From SLJM01 sp964415785 (GTDB lineage: Bacteria; Myxococcota_A; Bradymonadia; Bradymonadales; Bradymonadaceae), in contig CAYQBU010000182.1 of NCBI GenBank assembly GCA_964415785.1, positions 1 to 7,713 of the forward strand: DNA of 7,713 nt. Direction: 5' to 3'. How positions within the stretch are numbered: position 1 is the first letter of the stretch; each line of letters opens with the position of its first letter. This document shows, one piece after another, positions 1-5,496 of the stretch. Position numbers and translations under genes: made by a program. Under the pieces are notes generated by a model that ran no database searches, was not told where the DNA came from, and worked only from the letters and a program-made list of their open reading frames with translations.

Positions 1-36
1 GGCCTTGAGCTTAATTCGGATCTTTTCGTTCGCCAT
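1..36 (-). CDS. rpsJ: 30S ribosomal protein S10, N-terminal fragment
   Basis: Only the first 12 codons are inside the window; the gene continues past the left edge. The peptide reads MANEKIRIKLKA, which matches the conserved S10 opening (basic, alternating I/R/K residues leading into the LKA motif). S10 is a small-subunit head protein and also, as NusE, a partner of NusB in transcription antitermination. The ATG at 34-36 is preceded by AAGG about nine bases upstream, a modest ribosome binding site. Its position downstream of fusA on the same strand fits the common str-S10 gene order, although the tuf gene that often sits between them is absent. The short length is the only weakness of the call. 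Confidence 0.85.
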   Translation of the reverse strand, partial: MANEKIRIKLKA

Positions 37-60
37 CTTCCATTACCTTGCCGAAGGTCA

Positions 61-87
61 GCGCCCGTCGTTCTTCAGTGCGGGCGC
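61..87 (-). promoter_or_regulatory. Hairpin in the leader just upstream of rpsJ
   Basis: GCGCCCG at 61-67 pairs perfectly with CGGGCGC at 81-87 around a 13-base loop. It ends about 25 bases before the rpsJ start, so it would lie in the S10 leader RNA. In some bacteria S10 operon leaders are bound by L4, but nothing here identifies that mechanism. Confidence 0.4.
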
Positions 88-148
88 TCAAAATCTCTAT
101 TATCGCTGTGAACATGGTTCCGCGGATCGCCGGCCATATTGCGCCGAC

Positions 149-171
149 GTCGAGCCCATACGCGGCTCGAC
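149..171 (-). other. Strong 8-bp hairpin in the fusA-rpsJ spacer
   Basis: GTCGAGCC at 149-156 and GGCTCGAC at 164-171 are perfect inverted copies around a seven-base loop. No T-run follows on either strand, so it is not a standard intrinsic terminator. It is the strongest simple stem in the spacer and a good anchor for an RNA structure model. Confidence 0.45.
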
Positions 172-252
172 TAATCCACCTTCCCGACTACCGCGTCCTT
201 ACCCGGTCTATCGGGTCATCGTTTGCGGCTTACTTCCCGGGCGGCTTGCCCA

Positions 253-304
253 CAGGGATGCGGACCATACAGAAGTGGTCCATCGAGATCAAGGACCATC
301 CCTG
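253..304 (-). other. Compound inverted repeat with alternative pairings
   Basis: An outer stem pairs CAGGGATG (253-260) with CATCCCTG (297-304), both perfect. Inside it, GGACCA (262-267) can pair with TGGTCC (276-281) around eight bases. The same TGGTCC can instead pair with a second GGACCA at 293-298, which overlaps the outer stem. The two folds are mutually exclusive, an arrangement typical of switching RNA structures, but no ligand class is recognisable. Confidence 0.4.
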
Positions 305-309
305 AGCCA

Positions 310-329
310 CCCGATCGCAGGCGATCGGG
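310..329 (-). terminator. Palindrome right after fusA, weak terminator candidate
   Basis: CCCGATCGC (310-318) and GCGATCGGG (321-329) form a perfect nine-base inverted repeat separated by two bases, starting nine bases after the fusA stop. The transcribed strand continues GTGGCTCAGGG with no U-run, so intrinsic termination would be poor. It may protect the 3' end of the message. Its core is also two overlapping copies of the CGATCG motif that is abundant across the window. Confidence 0.3.
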
Positions 330-337
330 CGCCGTCC

Positions 338-2473
338 TTAGCGGCCCGTGATCTGGTGGACGATCTCATCGGAGATCTTGGCCGGCACCGGACCGTAGTG
401 CGAAAACTGCATCGTATAGTTGGCTCGTCCTTGCGTCTTGGAGCGCAGATCCGTGGAGTAGCCAAACATCTCCGCCAGGGGCACCTCGGCGTCGATGACC
501 TGGCTCCCCGATCGCGGATTCATCCCCAGCACATCGCCGCGCCGGGCATTGATATCGCCGATCACATCGCCCATGAATTCCTCGGGCGTCACCACCTCCA
601 CGCTCATGATCGGCTCCAGCAGGGTAGGCGACGCCTTCTTGACCGCCTCTTTGAGGCCCATCGTCGCACAGATCTGGAAGGCCATCTCCGACGAATCCAC
701 GTCGTGGTAGGACCCATCGACCAGCTCCACGTGCAGGTCGATCAGCTGATAGCCGGCCAATGCGCCTCCCTCTGCGGACTGGCGAACGCCTTTTTCCACG
801 GCGCTGAAGAATTCTTTGGGCACTGAACCGCCGGTGATCGACTCGTCGAAGGTCACGCCTTCGCCCCGCTCGTTGGGACTGATCTCGATCTCGACCTCGG
901 CAAACATGCCCTTTCCACCGCTTTGCTTGGCCAGCTTCTGGGTATGACTGACCTTTTCGGTGATCGCCTCTCGATAGTCCACCTGCGGCTTACCCACTCG
1001 GGCGTCCACCTTAAATTCACGGAGCAATCGGTCGACGATGATCTCCAGGTGCAATTCGCCCTGGCCACCGATGATCGTCTGGCCCGTCTCCTCGTCGACG
1101 TGGACATTGAAACTGGGGTCTTCCACCGCCAATTGCTGGAGGCTCTCCGATAGCTGGCTCTGGTCGGCCTTCGTCTGAGGCTCGATGGCGATCTCGATGA
1201 CCGGCTCTGGAAAATCGATGGCTTCCAACACGATCGGCTCTTGTTCATCGCAGAGTGTGTCGCCGGTGGTCGTATTTCTCAGGCCCACAGCCGCCGCGAT
1301 ATCGCCGGCCCTCACCACATCGATCTCCTCGCGCTTATTGGCGTGCATCTGCAGGATGCGCCCGATGCGCTCGCGCTTGTCCTTGGTGGCGTTATAGGCG
1401 TAATTGCCGGCCTCCAGGGTTCCCGAATAGACCCGGAAATAGGTCAGGTGACCCACGTAGGGATCGGTCATGATCTTAAAGGCCAGGGCCGAAAAGGGCG
1501 CGTCCTCATTGGAGGGCCGCTTCTGAATCTCATCCTCCCTGGCCTCACCATGTTCCTCGGTGATCCGCAGGTAGGCATCGGGCGTGACGCCTTCTACGGC
1601 CGCCACATCCGTGGGCGCCGGAAGGTATTGGACCACCGCATCCAATACGGGCTGTACCCCCATATTATTGAGCGCCGAGCCGCAAAATACGGGCACGATC
1701 TCGATGTCGAGGGTTCCCTTTCGAATCGCTCGATGCAATTCCTCGTCGGTGATCTCTTTGCCCTCCAGGTACTTCTCCATGATCGTCTCATCGAGATCGG
1801 CACAGGCCTCGAGCAACTCCTCGCGGGCCTGGGTCACCTCGTCGGCCATCTCGTCGGGGACCTCCCGGATGTCGTACTCTGCACCCAGGGTATCCTCTTT
1901 CCAGATGATCGCGCTCTCCGTGACCAGATCGACGATCCCTTCGAATTTCTCTTCGGCGCCAATGGGGATCTGCATCTTCACCGGATTGCAGTGAAGGCGC
2001 TCCTCCATCATCTCCACGACCCGATCGTAGTCGGAGCCGACGCGGTCGAGCTTATTGACAAATGCCATTCGCGGAACATCGTAGCGATTGGCCTGGCGCC
2101 ACACCGTCTCTGTCTGGGGTTCCACGCCGCCCACACCGCAAAAGACGGCGATCGCGCCGTCCAGTACCCGAAGCGATCGCTCCACTTCCATCGTGAAGTC
2201 CACGTGGCCCGGCGTGTCGATGATATTGACCCGATGCTTTTCGCCGCCTTTGGGCTTCCAATAGCAGGTCGTGGCGGCACTGGTGATCGTGATCCCCCGC
2301 TCGCGCTCCTGATCCATCCAATCCATCTCGGCGGCCCCATCATGGGTCTCGCCGATCTTATGGGACTTCCCTGTATAGTAGAGAATCCGCTCCGTCATCG
2401 TTGTCTTGCCGGCATCGATATGGGCCATGATGCCGATATTGCGAATTTTCTCGAGGGGGAATTGTCGTGCCAC
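338..2473 (-). CDS. fusA: Translation elongation factor G (EF-G)
   Basis: This 711-residue GTPase drives ribosomal translocation and, with RRF, ribosome recycling in the cytoplasm. The GTPase motifs are all intact: G1 AHIDAGKTT (17-25), G2 RGITIT (59-64), G3 DTPGH with the catalytic His90 (86-90) and G4 NKLD (140-143). Domains II to V follow; the domain IV motif GSYHDVDSSE and the domain V elongation factor C-terminus are recognisable. Length is normal for the family (E. coli about 704). The start is GTG at 2471-2473, supported by AAGGTGG close upstream and by the usual MAR..LEKIRNIGI opening. It sits third in the rpsL-rpsG-fusA operon, 142 bases after rpsG, behind a strong hairpin. Sequence type is canonical FusA rather than the EF-G2 paralogue. 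The downstream neighbour is rpsJ, with no tuf between. Confidence 0.98.
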   Translation of the reverse strand: MARQFPLEKIRNIGIMAHIDAGKTTMTERILYYTGKSHKIGETHDGAAEMDWMDQERERGITITSAATTCYWKPKGGEKHRVNIIDTPGHVDFTMEVERSLRVLDGAIAVFCGVGGVEPQTETVWRQANRYDVPRMAFVNKLDRVGSDYDRVVEMMEERLHCNPVKMQIPIGAEEKFEGIVDLVTESAIIWKEDTLGAEYDIREVPDEMADEVTQAREELLEACADLDETIMEKYLEGKEITDEELHRAIRKGTLDIEIVPVFCGSALNNMGVQPVLDAVVQYLPAPTDVAAVEGVTPDAYLRITEEHGEAREDEIQKRPSNEDAPFSALAFKIMTDPYVGHLTYFRVYSGTLEAGNYAYNATKDKRERIGRILQMHANKREEIDVVRAGDIAAAVGLRNTTTGDTLCDEQEPIVLEAIDFPEPVIEIAIEPQTKADQSQLSESLQQLAVEDPSFNVHVDEETGQTIIGGQGELHLEIIVDRLLREFKVDARVGKPQVDYREAITEKVSHTQKLAKQSGGKGMFAEVEIEISPNERGEGVTFDESITGGSVPKEFFSAVEKGVRQSAEGGALAGYQLIDLHVELVDGSYHDVDSSEMAFQICATMGLKEAVKKASPTLLEPIMSVEVVTPEEFMGDVIGDINARRGDVLGMNPRSGSQVIDAEVPLAEMFGYSTDLRSKTQGRANYTMQFSHYGPVPAKISDEIVHQITGR

Positions 2474-2526
2474 GGTCCACCTTGCCTTGCGATTAGGAGA
2501 AGAGGGTCGCTCTGCCTAAAATAGGA

Positions 2527-2578
2527 ACTCCCGGTCAACGCCGGCGGGCTTATAAGCCGCCGGCGCCACACCGGGAGT
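2527..2578 (-). promoter_or_regulatory. Two-tier hairpin between rpsG and fusA, attenuator-like
   Basis: An outer stem pairs ACTCCCGGT (2527-2535) with ACCGGGAGT (2570-2578); two more G-C pairs follow across a single-base bulge. Inside, GCCGGCGG (2540-2547) pairs with CCGCCGGC (2557-2564) around a nine-base loop. On the transcribed strand the stem is followed by TTCCTATTTTAGG, a short imperfect U-rich stretch that itself can fold (CCTA/TAGG). This could act as a partial terminator lowering fusA relative to rpsG, or as a processing or stability element. It ends about 50 bases before the fusA start, so it does not hide the ribosome binding site directly. Confidence 0.55.
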
Positions 2579-2599
2579 CCTTTGATCGTCGTTGCTCTT

Positions 2600-2614
2600 C
2601 TAGCGTATTGCTAG
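2600..2614 (-). other. Small hairpin immediately after rpsG
   Basis: CTAGC (2600-2604) and GCTAG (2610-2614) pair around a five-base loop, beginning one base after the rpsG stop codon. It is short and AT-containing; its role, if any, is unknown. Confidence 0.3.
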
Positions 2615-2615
2615 C

Positions 2616-3089
2616 TCACCATCGATAGTGGGCAAACGCGCGGTTGGCTTCCGCCATCCGGTGGATGCTCTCCTTGTGACGCACGGCGGTGCCGCGGTTA
2701 TTGGAGGCGTCCAAGATCTCATTGGTCAATCGCTCCACCATTCGCTTTTCGTGACGCTCCCGGGCGGCGTCAATCAACCAGCGGATCGCAAGCGCCGAAC
2801 GACGCTTCGGAGGCACCTCCACGGGCACCTGGTAGGTGGAACCACCGACGCGGCGGGCTCGCACCTCGACCGATGGGCGGAGGTTGTCGATGGCTCGCTT
2901 AAAGATCCGAACCGGATCTTCACCGCCCGTCTTTTCCTCCACCGCATCCAGGGTGTCATACATGATGGCTTCGGCCGTGGCCTTCTTTCCATCACGCATC
3001 AAAATATTGACGAAGCGCGTCAGCGCCTTCTCGCCATATTTCGGATCCGGGTTGACCGGGCGTTTTTGTACTTCTCTTCTTCTTGGCAT
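2616..3089 (-). CDS. rpsG: 30S ribosomal protein S7
   Basis: This 157-residue protein is the primary assembly protein of the 30S head; it binds the 3' major domain of 16S rRNA and lines the E site. The sequence is canonical along its length: MPRRREV start, PDPKYG, the MRDGKK stretch, RVGGSTYQVPVEV beta-hairpin region (about residues 79-91), RWL and HYRW at the end. Length matches the family (about 156). The ATG at 3087-3089 gives the universal MPRRR opening; the upstream AAGAG is a weak ribosome binding site, so translational coupling to rpsL or RNA structure may matter. It lies 73 bases after rpsL and 142 before fusA. In E. coli S7 represses its operon by binding the rpsL-rpsG spacer; a hairpin lies in the same place here. 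Confidence 0.98.
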   Translation of the reverse strand: MPRRREVQKRPVNPDPKYGEKALTRFVNILMRDGKKATAEAIMYDTLDAVEEKTGGEDPVRIFKRAIDNLRPSVEVRARRVGGSTYQVPVEVPPKRRSALAIRWLIDAARERHEKRMVERLTNEILDASNNRGTAVRHKESIHRMAEANRAFAHYRW

Positions 3090-3106
3090 GGCATACTCTT
3101 GGTCAT

Positions 3107-3121
3107 CGGGCCGAACGCCCG
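3107..3121 (-). promoter_or_regulatory. Hairpin before rpsG, possible S7 autoregulatory site
   Basis: CGGGC (3107-3111) and GCCCG (3117-3121) pair around a five-base loop, ending 17 bases upstream of the rpsG ATG and near its weak AAGAG ribosome binding site. The position corresponds to the E. coli S12-S7 spacer where S7 binds. The sequence itself does not prove S7 binding. Confidence 0.3.
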
Positions 3122-3162
3122 GGCTTTATGCTGCGCCCTGGGCGATCTCGGGTGATCTGGCG

Positions 3163-3534
3163 TTAACGCGGCCGCTTGGTGCCGTATTTGCTTCGTCCTT
3201 GACGGCGATCGCTGACGCCAATGGCGTCCAGCGTTCCCCGCACAATGTGGTAGCGGACACCGGGCAGGTCTTTTACACGACCACCGCGAATCAACACCAC
3301 GCTGTGCTCCTGGAGGTTATGTCCCTCTCCGGGGATATAACTCGTAACCTCCATCCCGTTGGTCAACCGCACGCGGGCCACTTTACGCAGCGCCGAGTTC
3401 GGCTTCTTGGGAGTTGTGGTGTAAACACGCGTGCAGACGCCGCGTTTCTGCGGACAGCCCTTGAGCGCTGGCGCATCGGTCTTTGATTCGACCTTTTTGC
3501 GACCATTTCGAACCAGTTGATTGATTGTTGGCAT
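3163..3534 (-). CDS. rpsL: 30S ribosomal protein S12
   Basis: This 123-residue protein lies at the decoding centre and controls translational accuracy. Conserved segments are present: the MPTINQLVR start, TTTPKKPNSALRKVARVRL (about 39-57), SYIPGEGHNLQEHSVVLIRGG, VKDLPGVRYHIVRG and the KYGTKRPR tail. Lys43 and Lys88, the classical streptomycin-resistance positions, are both wild-type lysines, and Asp89, equivalent to the residue methylthiolated in E. coli, is present. The length is typical of the short S12 form. ATG at 3532-3534 has AGGTG five bases upstream. It is the first gene of the str operon, behind a consensus promoter and a leader of about 180 bases. Confidence 0.98.
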   Translation of the reverse strand: MPTINQLVRNGRKKVESKTDAPALKGCPQKRGVCTRVYTTTPKKPNSALRKVARVRLTNGMEVTSYIPGEGHNLQEHSVVLIRGGRVKDLPGVRYHIVRGTLDAIGVSDRRQGRSKYGTKRPR

Positions 3535-3718
3535 GTGGGCACCTGAAATTTATGCGCCTAAGCGGCGCCTTGCGTCATACACGAAAGATCGCCGGGCGAA
3601 AGTCAATTGTATCGACCAGCGACGGACAACAGTCGTTGCAAAACTCGTTGATTTTGTGAAGCGAGCGAGTCGGTTTCTTCACCAGACACTCCAGTCCAGC
3701 GGACCCGTGCGCTTCGGA
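3535..3718 (-). promoter_or_regulatory. Leader of the str operon mRNA
   Basis: From the predicted transcription start near 3718 to the rpsL ATG is about 184 bases. It contains a small hairpin close to the ribosome binding site, GCGCC (3554-3558) with GGCGC (3564-3568). It also has a TACAAT box at 3606-3611, which could be the -10 of a second weaker promoter but lacks a good -35. A 28-codon GTG-started frame (3603-3689) crosses the leader; nothing shows that it is translated. No known ribosomal-protein leader class is recognisable. Confidence 0.45.
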
Positions 3719-3724
3719 CGGCGG

Positions 3725-3752
3725 ATTATATGGGGGGTCAGGTTTGTGTCAA
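3725..3752 (-). promoter_or_regulatory. Consensus sigma-70 promoter of the str operon
   Basis: On the minus strand TTGACA occupies 3747-3752 and TATAAT occupies 3725-3730, with a 16-base spacer. Both hexamers match the housekeeping sigma consensus perfectly, which is striking in GC-rich sequence and fits the high demand for ribosomal proteins and EF-G. Start of transcription should be near 3718. The -35 lies only about 30 bases past the end of the upstream accessory operon. Confidence 0.85.
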
Positions 3753-3783
3753 GCGCGCTTTTGCTCGATCCCACGATTCCCTT

Positions 3784-4197
3784 CTAGATCCCCTCCACCT
3801 CCTGATAGCCAGCGCCGTCTTCCACGAATAATTTTTGCTCCCCTTCCCGAAGCTCCAGCCAGGCGTGGCCTTCCAGCGCATCCTCGCTCTTGCGAAGCCC
3901 GATCACCAGTTTTGCCGCCTCGCCGCGGCGCCCCAGGATGCGCTGTCCCGCCAGCGCCCGATGGATACAGGTCACCCCCGGGATCAGCCGACTCGCCCGA
4001 TGCAGCGCCAATTCGATCGCCCCCACGTCGATCCCACCCTGTCCATTATCGGCGGCGATCGCCATCTCTCTTTCCAGGCGCCGGGCCTCGTCGATGCTCT
4101 TTTGCCATCCCCTGGATTGGAGGCGCCACCGAGCCCAGGCCAACAGGGCCAGGGCCTCCAGATGCAACCGGCATTGATCCCGGAACGCACGCTCCAT
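3784..4197 (-). CDS. Lasso-peptide B2-like transglutaminase-fold leader peptidase
   Basis: This 137-residue protein resembles the stand-alone B2 proteases of lasso peptide clusters (McjB C-terminal domain, Transglut_core3 family), which cut the leader from a RiPP precursor. Cys77 lies in VTCIHRALAGQRILGRRG, matching the family's 'C..RaLa....L.rrG' block. The LVIGLRK strand follows, then His111 in EGHAWLEL, matching the 'HAWvE' block. Asp127, near the end, could be the third member of the triad. The N-terminal helix LEALALLAWARWRL (about 13-26) is also usual for B2 proteins. The ATG directly follows the kinase stop (TAA-ATG, no gap), so translation is probably coupled. It is the last gene of the accessory operon. 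It lacks the fused RRE domain of McjB; that role falls to the PqqD-like gene two genes upstream. Substrate is unknown. Confidence 0.75.
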   Translation of the reverse strand: MERAFRDQCRLHLEALALLAWARWRLQSRGWQKSIDEARRLEREMAIAADNGQGGIDVGAIELALHRASRLIPGVTCIHRALAGQRILGRRGEAAKLVIGLRKSEDALEGHAWLELREGEQKLFVEDGAGYQEVEGI

Positions 4198-5163
4198 TTA
4201 GGGATCCCCCCCACCGTCCAGGATCAGCCGCTCCATAAGATCGACCTGGGCCGGCGCTCCCCGATCGCTCTGGGCATAACTCACTCGATATACGGGCACC
4301 GCTCGGATCAAGTCGCAGACCGCTCGAAAGCGGCCGATCTTATGATCCGCTGGCCCCGGAGAAAGCGAAAAGGTCTGCGCCAATACCCGGCTTACCCCTT
4401 CTTGGCCTCTCAACTCCTCGATCGCCGATGCTGGCTCTTGCTCCGTGGGATCGAGCCAGACGATCCCGGCGATCCCGCTCTTCGCCGGCGCCGCCTCGCG
4501 ATCGAGGCGAAACCAGCGCTTGTCGATCCCCGACGGGACAGGGCGCGCATCTTGAGCCTCGGGCACGGCCTCTCGCTGCTCGACGAGCCGCACCGTCGGC
4601 GACGCTCCATAGAGCGTATGGGCCTCCACATCGATCATCACCAGGTCGTCGGCCGCCAAAAGATAGCCCCGACGACTCAACTCCAGGGCTGCCGTGCTCT
4701 TTCCCGCCCCGGACTCCCCGATCGCCACCCAGGCGCCGCCCTCTCTATCCACCACCGCGCTGGCGTGGAGCGCGATCCATTGCCGGCGCCCATCGCAGAG
4801 GGCGGCGATCGGCGCCGCCAGGCGCTCCAAAAAGTCGGACACCGGCAATGCACCCTCCTCCCAGCGATCGATATTGATCTGGCGACGCTCCCAATCCCAC
4901 TCCACGGCGATCTCGCCATAGTAAAAGAGGAGTCGCCCCCCCTTATAGTGGACCTGCAATCGCTTATCGCCCACCAGATCGGCGGCGTCGTGCACCATCT
5001 CTGCGGTCTCACCGCTCGGATCGCCTCCCCGATCCGTCCACCTCAGGCGCCATCGTCCACCGGCTGGCTCCTTCGCCCCGTCGACCACCTCCACCAATCC
5101 CGTGGGCCGCTCGCTCTCCACCCATCGATCATAGAGGCGGTAGACAAAGGCGGCCGCACTCAT
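4198..5163 (-). CDS. HPr-kinase-like P-loop kinase (RiPP / lasso K type)
   Basis: This 321-residue protein carries an HPr kinase-like ATPase core in its C-terminal two thirds. LHASAV (132-137) is the HprK-type His motif, GESGAGKS (149-156) is the Walker A loop and LLAADDL (168-174) supplies the acidic pair seen as 'lLsDD' in the family. A VPVYRVSY strand lies near the C terminus. The first ~120 residues are a less conserved domain seen in related RiPP-linked kinases. Bona fide HPr kinase would sit with PTS genes; here the neighbours are PqqD-like and B2-like proteins. That points to the group that phosphorylates peptides, as with the paeninodin and thermoanaerobacter-type lasso tailoring kinases. 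Its ATG overlaps the PqqD stop by four bases (ATGA), with AAGGGG five bases upstream. It could instead be a PqqD-partner kinase of the HprK-related A/B families acting on another substrate. Confidence 0.72.
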   Translation of the reverse strand: MSAAAFVYRLYDRWVESERPTGLVEVVDGAKEPAGGRWRLRWTDRGGDPSGETAEMVHDAADLVGDKRLQVHYKGGRLLFYYGEIAVEWDWERRQINIDRWEEGALPVSDFLERLAAPIAALCDGRRQWIALHASAVVDREGGAWVAIGESGAGKSTAALELSRRGYLLAADDLVMIDVEAHTLYGASPTVRLVEQREAVPEAQDARPVPSGIDKRWFRLDREAAPAKSGIAGIVWLDPTEQEPASAIEELRGQEGVSRVLAQTFSLSPGPADHKIGRFRAVCDLIRAVPVYRVSYAQSDRGAPAQVDLMERLILDGGGDP

Positions 5164-5462
5164 CTCGACCCCTTATTACCGCCTTCAATCAGCCCCGCAT
5201 CGCTCAACTCCTCGACAAATGCCCGCGTATCCAAACTCGCTCGCTCTCGGGGCACCTTGAAGTGATCGACCACCACGTCCACCAACTCCCCGATCGTCGC
5301 GCCCTGACCCTCCAGGGCCTCCCAGATCAACACCCCCACCTCGTTGAGCCCGTAGAAGCGATCGCCCTCCAGATCGAGGATCACGCTCTCGCCGTCGACC
5401 TCCTCGACTACGAGGCCACGCCGTACGGTCATTCGCTGATTCGATCCCGATAGATTGTCCAT
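5160..5462 (-). CDS. PqqD-like RiPP recognition element (lasso B1 type)
   Basis: This 100-residue protein has the PqqD fold signature: an N-terminal strand pair (VVEEVDGESVILDLEGDRFYGLN), then the diagnostic LNEVGVLIWEAL (38-49), helices through TIGELVDVVVDHF, and an FVEELSDAGLI C-terminal helix. Such proteins bind the leader of a ribosomally made peptide and deliver it to a modifying or cutting enzyme. Lasso clusters often have it as a separate B1 protein beside B2. The ATG at 5460-5462 has AAGGGAG just upstream; Met11 is an alternative start that would remove a polar, poorly conserved N-terminus. It lies 34 bases after the ABC gene and overlaps the kinase start by four bases, so the three appear co-translated. 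Which peptide it binds cannot be read from the window. Confidence 0.85.
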   Translation of the reverse strand: MDNLSGSNQRMTVRRGLVVEEVDGESVILDLEGDRFYGLNEVGVLIWEALEGQGATIGELVDVVVDHFKVPRERASLDTRAFVEELSDAGLIEGGNKGSR

Positions 5463-5496
5463 AACTCCCTTTTGCCAGATCGCTCACATCACTCGA

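Larger units (their letters stand above)
37..337 (-). other. Structured non-coding gap between fusA and rpsJ (tuf slot)
   Basis: These 301 bases hold no credible reading frame, no tRNA that I can fold and no recognisable remnant of EF-Tu. They carry an unusual number of perfect inverted repeats. In transcription order these are 310-329, the compound 253-304, a small 239-251 stem (GGGC/GCCC), 201-216 (ACCCG/CGGGT, six-base loop), 149-171 and 61-87. On the transcribed strand this would be either the 3' end of the str message plus the 5' leader of the S10 operon, or one long spacer if the two are cotranscribed. I see no strong sigma-70 promoter for rpsJ here; a GATAAT box near 100-105 lacks a good -35. 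Function is unknown. Confidence 0.6.

Noticed and set aside
37..337. tRNA or EF-Tu remnant in the fusA-rpsJ gap
   Set aside because: No T-arm consensus or cloverleaf could be drawn, and no EF-Tu N- or C-terminal motif appears in any minus-strand frame.
5..826. 273-codon plus-strand frame across rpsJ start and the fusA end
   Set aside because: It overlaps S10 and EF-G coding sequence on the opposite strand and has no recognisable domain.
1241..2524. Long plus-strand frame of 427 codons opposite fusA
   Set aside because: It is antisense to an unmistakable EF-G gene, its translation is His-, Arg- and Gly-rich with no family resemblance, and it arises from codon bias.
3606..3611. TACAAT as a second str promoter -10
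   Set aside because: No acceptable -35 lies 16-18 bases upstream on the minus strand, while a perfect promoter exists at 3725-3752.
3521..3787. 88-codon plus-strand frame over the str promoter
   Set aside because: It begins inside antisense rpsL and runs through the promoter and leader; no ribosome binding site or precursor-peptide motif.
4198..5163. True HPr kinase/phosphorylase of the PTS
   Set aside because: The P-loop and HAS motif fit the superfamily, but there are no ptsH or ptsN neighbours and the flanking PqqD- and B2-like genes point to peptide modification.
3835..5265. 476-codon plus-strand frame opposite the B2, kinase and PqqD genes
   Set aside because: It spans three real minus-strand genes and translates into Pro/Arg/His-rich sequence without motifs.
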